Below are positions 30,005 to 34,824 of a stretch of DNA of 34,824 nt, piece by piece (the first letter of the stretch is position 1; every line of letters begins with the position of its first letter). This stretch comes from Candidatus Kuenenia stuttgartensis. GTDB lineage: Bacteria > Planctomycetota > UBA11346. A program made the position numbers and the translations under genes. Location: contig CAMCMZ010000040.1 in NCBI GenBank assembly GCA_945876185.1, positions 1 through 34,824 of the forward strand, in the 5' to 3' direction. The notes under the pieces were generated by a model, which worked only from the letters and a program-made list of their open reading frames with translations, did not search any database and was not told where the DNA came from.

Positions 30005-31936
30005 ATGAAATCCGAACCGCTCGAACGCTGGTCCGTGCAGCAATCCGCTGAACTCTACAGCATCCGCACCTGGGGCGCGGGGTTCTTCGACGTCAACCCC
30101 GCCGGCGAGGCGGTGGTGAAGCTGGCGAACGGCAATGGCGGCTCGACCCAGGACGTCAGCCTGATGGAGGTCGTCGCCGGGTTAAAGGAGCGCGGCATGG
30201 GCATGCCAGTGCTCCTGCGCTTCCGCGACATCCTCGACCGCACCGTCTCGCGCCTCAACGACAGCTTCGCCGAGGCGATAGCCGCGACTGGTTACAAGAA
30301 CCACTACCGAGGCGTCTATCCCATCAAGGTCAACCAGCAGCAGCAGGTGATCGAGGAGATCGCGACCTTCGGCAAGCGTTACCACCACGGGCTGGAGGCC
30401 GGCAGCAAGGCGGAACTGCTTATCGCCCTCGCCTACATGCAGGACCCCGAGGCCTACATCGTCTGCAATGGCTACAAGGACGCCGAGTTCATCGACCTCG
30501 CGCTTTACAGCCTGAAGATGGGCGCGCAGACCCTGATCGTGCTCGAAATGCCGAGCGAACTCGACCTGGTGCTCGAACGCGCTGCGCGCATGGGAGTGCG
30601 CCCGCGCATCGGCGTGCGCCTGAAGCTGTCGGCGCGTGTCAGTGGCAAGTGGAGCGAATCGTCGGGCGACCGCAGTGTGTTCGGCCTGACCATGGCCGAG
30701 ACCATCCGCAGCGTCGATCTGCTGCGCGAAAAAGGCATGCTCGATTGCCTGCAGATGGTGCATTACCACCTCGGCAGCCAGATCCCGAACATCGGCAGCA
30801 TCCGCGCGGCGGTGACCGAAGCTGTGCGCGTCTATGCTGATCTCGCCAAGGAAGGCGCGGCGATGGGCATCCTCGACATCGGCGGCGGGCTCGCGGTCGA
30901 CTACGATGGATCGCACACCAACTTCCCCTCCAGCCGCAACTACGACATCCGCGAGTACTGCACCGACATCATTGAATCAGTGATGGCGACCTGCGATAAG
31001 GCGGGAGTCCCGCATCCGACCATCATCAGCGAATCCGGACGCTACCTCGTCTCGTACTCGTCGGTGCTGATCTTCAACGTGCTCGACGTCAGCAGTTTCG
31101 ACGATGACCACCCCGCCACCGGCGACATCGATCTTGGCCCCAACGCGCCGGAACTGCTCAAGAACCTGCAGGAGATCCACAAGAGCCTCTCACCGAAGAA
31201 CCTGCAGGAATGCTACAACGACGCGATGTACCATCGCGACCAGATCCGCGATGCCTTTTTGCACGGTGGCCTGACCCTGCGCCAGCGCGCCCAGGGCGAG
31301 ATGCTGTTTTGGCACACCGTCGGCGAGATCGCCAAGCTGACTGCCGACATGAAGTACGTGCCGGATGAACTGCGCGACCTTGGTGACGCGCTGAGCGACA
31401 TCTATTACGCCAACTTCAGCGTCTTCCAGTCGCTGCCGGATTCCTGGGCGATCGGGCAGCTCTTCCCGATCATGCCGATCCACCGCCTCGACCAGCGGCC
31501 GGAACGCCTCGGCACGTTCTCCGACATCACCTGCGACTGCGACGGCAAGATCGACAAGTTCATCGACCTGCACGACGTGCGGAAAACCCTGCCGCTGCAC
31601 GACCTCAAGCCCGGCGAGGACTACATGCTGGGAGTCTTCCTGGTCGGCGCCTACCAAGAGACGTTGGGCGATCTGCACAACCTGTTCGGCGACACCAACA
31701 TCGTCAGCGTCCGCATCGACGCTGATGGCCGCATCGACTACACCAACGAGATCCGTGGCGATTCGGTGGCGGACGTGCTTGGCTACGTCGAATACGATCC
31801 CAAGGATCTCGTCGCCCTCATGCGCGACCGCGCCGAGCGCGCGGTGCGCGAGAATCGCATCTCGCCAGCCGAACGCCGCGAGATCGTCGAGGCGTTCGCG
31901 GCCGGCATCCAGGGGTACACCTACTTCGAGGTGTAA
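30005..31936 (+). CDS. speA: Biosynthetic arginine decarboxylase
   Basis: PLP-dependent (alanine racemase-like fold, type III) decarboxylase that makes agmatine from arginine; 643 residues, close to E. coli SpeA (658). The N-terminal WSVQQSAELYSIRTWGAGFF is typical. The PLP lysine is Lys108 in VYPIKVNQQQ. Other markers: HHGLEAGSKAEL, MVHYHLGSQIPNI, LDIGGGLAVDYDG, IISESGRYLV and, near the C-terminus, DITCDCDGKIDKFID with the substrate-site Cys. AGGA seven to eight bases before ATG 30005 gives a good ribosome binding site. It is divergent from aguA-aguB across 129 bp, so the three genes form a compact arginine-to-putrescine locus. Confidence 0.96.
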   Translation: MKSEPLERWSVQQSAELYSIRTWGAGFFDVNPAGEAVVKLANGNGGSTQDVSLMEVVAGLKERGMGMPVLLRFRDILDRTVSRLNDSFAEAIAATGYKNHYRGVYPIKVNQQQQVIEEIATFGKRYHHGLEAGSKAELLIALAYMQDPEAYIVCNGYKDAEFIDLALYSLKMGAQTLIVLEMPSELDLVLERAARMGVRPRIGVRLKLSARVSGKWSESSGDRSVFGLTMAETIRSVDLLREKGMLDCLQMVHYHLGSQIPNIGSIRAAVTEAVRVYADLAKEGAAMGILDIGGGLAVDYDGSHTNFPSSRNYDIREYCTDIIESVMATCDKAGVPHPTIISESGRYLVSYSSVLIFNVLDVSSFDDDHPATGDIDLGPNAPELLKNLQEIHKSLSPKNLQECYNDAMYHRDQIRDAFLHGGLTLRQRAQGEMLFWHTVGEIAKLTADMKYVPDELRDLGDALSDIYYANFSVFQSLPDSWAIGQLFPIMPIHRLDQRPERLGTFSDITCDCDGKIDKFIDLHDVRKTLPLHDLKPGEDYMLGVFLVGAYQETLGDLHNLFGDTNIVSVRIDADGRIDYTNEIRGDSVADVLGYVEYDPKDLVALMRDRAERAVRENRISPAERREIVEAFAAGIQGYTYFEV

Positions 31937-32036
31937 GTGCGACCCAGAAGGCAAGGCGTTGAAACCGCCGATCCGTGAACCAGGAGTGTGGTTGCCACTG
32001 GAATTGACGTGCCGGGTCGCGTTCTAGGCTGCATCC
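31937..32036 (+). other. 100-bp leader with long-range inverted repeat before the ROK gene
   Basis: GCGACCC at 31939-31945, right after the speA stop, can pair with GGGTCGC at 32014-32020, enclosing smaller stems (for example CCAG...CTGG around 31980-32000). The pairing could shape the 5' leader of the ROK kinase or act at the end of speA. There is no T run, and seven-base pairs at this distance can occur by chance in GC-rich DNA. Confidence 0.25.
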
Positions 32037-32954
32037 ATGACCATCATCGGCATTGACATCGGCGGCACCAAGTGCGCCGCCGTGCGCGCCCGCGACGACG
32101 GTACGATCGAGGATTCCCGGCGCTTTGAGACCGGTCGACCGGACGAGACGGTCGAGCGCCTGCTGGCTGCGGTTGCCGGCTTGGATCCGGGCACGAACCC
32201 GACTTTTGGTATAGCCTGCGGCGGACCGCTCGACACGGCGGCGGGACTGATCTGCTCGCCGCCCAACCTGCCGGGCTGGGATCGCCTGCCGATCGTCAAG
32301 CGCCTGACCGATCGATTCGGCGGCAAGGGATACCTGATGAACGACGCCAACGCCGGGGCTATCGCGGAATGGCAGTTCGGTGCGGGAATCGGCAGCCAGA
32401 GCATGGTCTTCCTGACCTTCGGCACCGGGCTGGGCGCCGGCATCATCTGCGATGGGCGGATGTACGAGGGTGCCAACGGCAATTCGGGCGAGATCGGCCA
32501 CGTCCGCCTGAGCGACGACGGCCCGTTCGGCCACGGCAAACGCGGTTCGGCCGAGGGCTGGTGTTCAGGCGGCGGCATCGCGCGCCGGGTCAGCGATCTG
32601 ATCGCTGCGGGCGACCTGCCCCCGGACTGGCCGCACCGCGATGCGCGTGCGGTGGCCACCGCCGCCATGGCCGGCGACGCCCGCGCCCTGGCGATCATGC
32701 ACGAAACCGGCCGCCGGTTGGGCCGCACCATCGCCCTGATCGTCGACATCCTCAATCCCGAGGTGGTGGTGGTCGGTTCGATCTACATCCGCGCCCGGGC
32801 GATCCTCGAACCGCCGCTGCTTGCGGAACTGAAGCGCGAGGCCCTCGCTGAGTCGCTCGCGGTCTGCCGCGTCGTGCCCGCCGCCCTGGGCGAAAGCCTG
32901 GCCGAGCACCAGGCGGTCGCGGTCGCCGTCTACCACAATCGTCTGAACCCTTGA
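32037..32954 (+). CDS. ROK-family sugar kinase lacking the zinc cysteines
   Basis: Product of 305 residues with the ASKHA/ROK pattern: phosphate-1 loop IGIDIGGTKCAAV at the start, catalytic Asp in LMNDANAGAIAEW, LTFGTGLGAGII, then GNSGEIGHVRL. ROK kinases usually coordinate zinc with a His and three Cys (CxCGxxGC). Here the His remains (EIGH), but the cysteine part reads FGHGKRGSAEGWCSG, so two or three ligands are missing and a structural zinc is unlikely. Glucokinase, fructokinase and N-acetylhexosamine kinase activities all occur in the family. It is followed 31 bp later by a GmhA-like isomerase, suggesting a shared sugar-phosphate pathway. Confidence 0.88.
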   Translation: MTIIGIDIGGTKCAAVRARDDGTIEDSRRFETGRPDETVERLLAAVAGLDPGTNPTFGIACGGPLDTAAGLICSPPNLPGWDRLPIVKRLTDRFGGKGYLMNDANAGAIAEWQFGAGIGSQSMVFLTFGTGLGAGIICDGRMYEGANGNSGEIGHVRLSDDGPFGHGKRGSAEGWCSGGGIARRVSDLIAAGDLPPDWPHRDARAVATAAMAGDARALAIMHETGRRLGRTIALIVDILNPEVVVVGSIYIRARAILEPPLLAELKREALAESLAVCRVVPAALGESLAEHQAVAVAVYHNRLNP

Positions 32955-32985
32955 AAAGCGTGATGTCCACCAACGAAAGCAGCCG

Positions 32986-33681
32986 ATGAACCAGCCTGTG
33001 CCGACTCCGATCGTGATCGATGACGCGCTGACCGCGCCCATCCTGACGGATCTCCTCACCCGCCATCCCGCGCTCGCCGGTGTCGCCGGCGACCTGGTGC
33101 AGGCGTCGCGTCTCATCGCCGCGTCTTTCGCGGCCGGCAACAAATTCCTGATCTGCGGCAATGGCGGCAGCGCGGCCGACGCCGAGCACTGGTCCGGCGA
33201 ACTGCTGAAGAATTTCGAACGCCGCCGGCCTGCGCCTTTGGATGCCGATCAGGACCCGCACCTGCGCGGTCGGCTGGAACAAGGCCTGCCAGCGATCCCG
33301 CTGACCGGCTTCACCAGCCTGCGCACCGCGACCGCCAACGATCGCGAGGCGGTGTGCGAATACGCCCAGCTCGTCGCCGCACTCGGCCGCCCCGGCGATG
33401 TCTTGGCCGGGATCAGCACCAGCGGCAATGCCGGCAACGTCGGTCTCGCGGTGCGCGCAGCCAACGCGCGTGGCATGACCACCATCGGCCTCACCGGCCA
33501 GGGCGGCGGCGCGCTCAAAGATCTGGTCACCCTCTGCATCCGCGTCCCGTCCAGCCGTACCGCCGACGTGCAGGAACTGCATCTTGCGGTCTATCATGCG
33601 ATCTGCCGGGTGTTGGAAGCCGCGTTCTATCCGGGCAGCCACATCGCCTTCCACCCTGGTATCACTCCGGTTTCGCCGTGA
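32986..33681 (+). CDS. SIS-domain phosphosugar isomerase, GmhA-like
   Basis: Product of 231 residues similar to D-sedoheptulose-7-phosphate isomerase, the first step toward ADP-heptose for lipopolysaccharide. Phosphate-binding SIS motifs are clear: LICGNGGSAADAEHWSGEL and GISTSGNAGNVGLAVRAA; the catalytic-side helix reads DVQELHLAVYHAICRVLE (Glu and His as in GmhA). An insertion-like stretch between the helices (FERRRPAPLDADQDPHLRGR) is typical of the GmhA/DiaA subgroup. Its stop lies 20 bp inside the end of the convergent TPR gene. Probably co-transcribed with the ROK kinase. A gmhA name is avoided because the other heptose genes are not in the window. Confidence 0.87.
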   Translation: MNQPVPTPIVIDDALTAPILTDLLTRHPALAGVAGDLVQASRLIAASFAAGNKFLICGNGGSAADAEHWSGELLKNFERRRPAPLDADQDPHLRGRLEQGLPAIPLTGFTSLRTATANDREAVCEYAQLVAALGRPGDVLAGISTSGNAGNVGLAVRAANARGMTTIGLTGQGGGALKDLVTLCIRVPSSRTADVQELHLAVYHAICRVLEAAFYPGSHIAFHPGITPVSP

Positions 33682-34435
33682 GTGCCTTCAATTGCTCCTG
33701 CGCCAAGCGATTCCAGATGCGTTGCTCCCGGCGGTAGCTCCAGGACGAGATCGCGCACGATTCAACAACCTTGCGAAACAGGCGTTCTGCCTCGGCTGAG
33801 CGGTTGCGCGCGAGCAGGAACAGGCCGTAGCGCACCTTGGCCTCCTCGCCGACGAAGCCGCCCTGGGCGAGTTGGAAGCGTGCGTCTGCGGCCTCAAGCT
33901 GTTCGAGCTTCTCCAGCGCCAGCGCGTGGAGCAGATGCCGCTGCTTGATGCGGTCGTTGTTCTGCACCTTTTCAGCCCGCTCCAGCATGGCGATGACCTC
34001 GGTGAAGCGCTCGGTGGCGAAGAGGATCTTGGCGTAGGTGAACAGCAGGTGGACGTTGTTGCGCAAAGGCCCGTCGATCTCGTCCGCGAACAGCGCCAGG
34101 GCCGAGTCGAGTTCATCCTGGGCCATGAGGACATCGGCGTAGCGGATCTTGTTGTCGAGGCTGCCGTTGATGCGGTAGTCGCGTTCGACCGCCCGGGCGT
34201 TGAAGACGTAGAGCATCGGAATCTTGAGGTAGTTGCCGGGATTGACCGCAGAGAAGGCGCTGCGGCCATGCAGATACAGATAGATGCCGCAGCCGATCAG
34301 GGGGACGAACAGGATGATCCAGATCCAGAAGTATTCCCGGCTGTGGCGCAGGACATGGAAGACGCAGATAGCCTGGAGCACCAGGATGACTTGGAAATAC
34401 CAGGTTTGGGACATCAACTCGAACAGGGGACTCAT
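33662..34435 (-). CDS. TPR-like protein with two N-terminal membrane helices
   Basis: Product of 257 residues. Two hydrophobic segments (about 11-29, WYFQVILVLQAICVFHVL, and 36-56, FWIWIILFVPLIGCGIYLY) with a short loop HSREY resemble the membrane hairpin at the N-terminus of phospholipase-D-type synthases, but no HKD motif follows. The rest is all-helical with TPR-like pairs: KIRYADVLMAQDELDSALAL, HLLFTYAKILFATERFTEVI, HLLHALALEKLEQLEAADAR and KVRYGLFLLARNRSAEAERL. It is probably a membrane-anchored scaffold for protein-protein contacts. Its 3' end overlaps the SIS gene by 20 bp on the other strand. Specific function unknown. Confidence 0.82.
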   Translation of the reverse strand: MSPLFELMSQTWYFQVILVLQAICVFHVLRHSREYFWIWIILFVPLIGCGIYLYLHGRSAFSAVNPGNYLKIPMLYVFNARAVERDYRINGSLDNKIRYADVLMAQDELDSALALFADEIDGPLRNNVHLLFTYAKILFATERFTEVIAMLERAEKVQNNDRIKQRHLLHALALEKLEQLEAADARFQLAQGGFVGEEAKVRYGLFLLARNRSAEAERLFRKVVESCAISSWSYRREQRIWNRLAQEQLKALTAKPE

Positions 34436-34736
34436 GCAAGGTCATCCAGGTGGTACATATGCAACAGGGTTGGAATCATGGTCCCGCCTTCATGACGCGC
34501 AATGTTCAGCCGGCGCATGGATCCAACTTGGGCGAAGGTTTGACTTTCTGAGTCAAACTCCAATCACCCTAGAAATCGTAGTCCAACCACGAAATGGCCC
34601 ACAAGTAGGGATAGGATCCAGGGATGACACATCGAAGAACCTCACCCGTTGGGTGAATGGCTCGAAAGACCGGTCCTGACTTCCATCGCCCGCTGGCTCC
34701 TTGCCTCGCCGTCCCTTCCTGCCGTAACGCCCTTGG
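34436..34736. other. Non-coding stretch with two perfect hairpins
   Basis: No convincing gene is seen in these 301 bp upstream of the TPR gene. Structures found: GTTTGACT-TTCTG-AGTCAAAC (34538-34558), an eight-base perfect stem that could be an operator, and TCACCC-GTT-GGGTGA (34642-34656). It may hold the TPR gene promoter. The stretch leads directly into copy B of the palindromic element. Confidence 0.5.
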
Positions 34737-34824
34737 AAAAATCGCAAGAGTGCCCCAGATGCAAGGCGGGAGGAAGGAGTGTGGCAGCGCCACATGACTG
34801 ACGACCAACGCAGCAGGTGGGGCG
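34737..34824. repeat. Palindromic (MITE-like) element, copy B, cut by window end
   Basis: Inverted relative to copy A at 6384-6486 and about 88% identical by eye over the shared part. It begins with the same terminal repeat (AAAAATCGCAAGAGTGCCCC) and has the central hairpin TGTGGC-AGC-GCCACA at 34780-34794. Compared with TTTGGC/GCCAAA in copy A, the second stem pair has changed from T-A to G-C on both sides. The distal terminal repeat is beyond the window; the last bases (GGTGGGGCG) look like its inner part. Confidence 0.75.

Noticed and set aside
34553-34808. Minus-strand frames of about 80 codons near the right end
   Set aside because: They are created by the palindromic repeat and adjoining non-coding DNA; no ribosome binding site or recognisable protein.
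1-34824. CRISPR array, tRNA, rRNA, complete insertion sequence or prophage
   Set aside because: No regularly spaced direct repeats, tRNA-like T-loop sequences, rRNA segments, transposase or phage structural genes were noticed; a tRNAscan and CRISPR search would confirm.

Overview
The window is a GC-rich (roughly 60-65% by eye), gene-dense stretch of a bacterial chromosome. The best lineage guess is Planctomycetota or a relative in the PVC group. This rests on the large Gly-rich/alpha-toroid secreted protein at 18483-20960, the PQQ-type propeller protein, the RsbU/PP2C signalling pair and the SpeA/AguA/AguB polyamine route; it is inference from family resemblance, since no rRNA or other marker is present. 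Several genes have clear GGAG-type ribosome binding sites and several have none.

Layout. (1) 1-4914, minus strand: a tripartite HAE-type RND efflux operon (DUF2892 membrane protein, TolC-like outer membrane factor, lipoprotein adaptor, and a permease cut by the window edge). (2) 4915-8752: a thiol-redox/ArsR island. It holds a thioredoxin, a rhodanese-TM-thioredoxin fusion, a previously easy-to-miss 48-residue membrane peptide sharing a PCSPxxVW motif with that fusion, a SAM methyltransferase divergent from an ArsR repressor with a clear palindromic operator between them, a DGC putative zinc-binding protein, and a 5'-truncated second thioredoxin. (3) 8772-13224, minus: a heterodimeric ABC exporter with one degenerate ATP site, followed by a TIM-barrel sugar isomerase-like gene. 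(4) 13347-16848, plus: an isochorismatase-family hydrolase, a secreted PQQ-propeller protein, an internally deleted second copy of the hydrolase, and a hairpin-rich intergenic element. (5) 16870-20960, minus: two translationally coupled DUF4139 (MuiA-like) secreted proteins, the larger with an alpha-toroid domain inserted inside DUF4139. (6) 21146-24791, plus: two tandem secreted EF-hand paralogs, a phosphohexomutase and a zinc-ribbon membrane protein. (7) 24945-27706, minus: a PP2C phosphatase coupled to a SpoIIE/RsbU-type phosphatase that carries three tandem C2HC zinc-finger-like repeats. (8) 27828-31936: a divergent polyamine locus (aguA-aguB versus speA) that makes putrescine from arginine through agmatine and N-carbamoylputrescine. 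(9) 32037-34435: ROK kinase, GmhA-like SIS isomerase and a convergent TPR membrane protein.

Non-coding structure is rich. A ~103-bp palindromic element with ~22-bp terminal inverted repeats lies right after the rhodanese-thioredoxin fusion, and a second copy runs off the right end of the window; the two copies differ by a compensatory base-pair change in their central hairpin. A BIME-like pair of palindromes separates the convergent genes at 24791/24945. Two genes (thioredoxin, isochorismatase) have nearby damaged duplicates, so local duplication followed by deletion is a theme here. No CRISPR array, tRNA, rRNA or complete insertion sequence was seen.

The most promising undescribed items are the triple zinc-finger RsbU phosphatase with its PP2C partner, the nested toroid-in-DUF4139 protein, the rhodanese-TM-thioredoxin plus PCSP-peptide redox module next to ArsR, and the covarying palindromic repeat.
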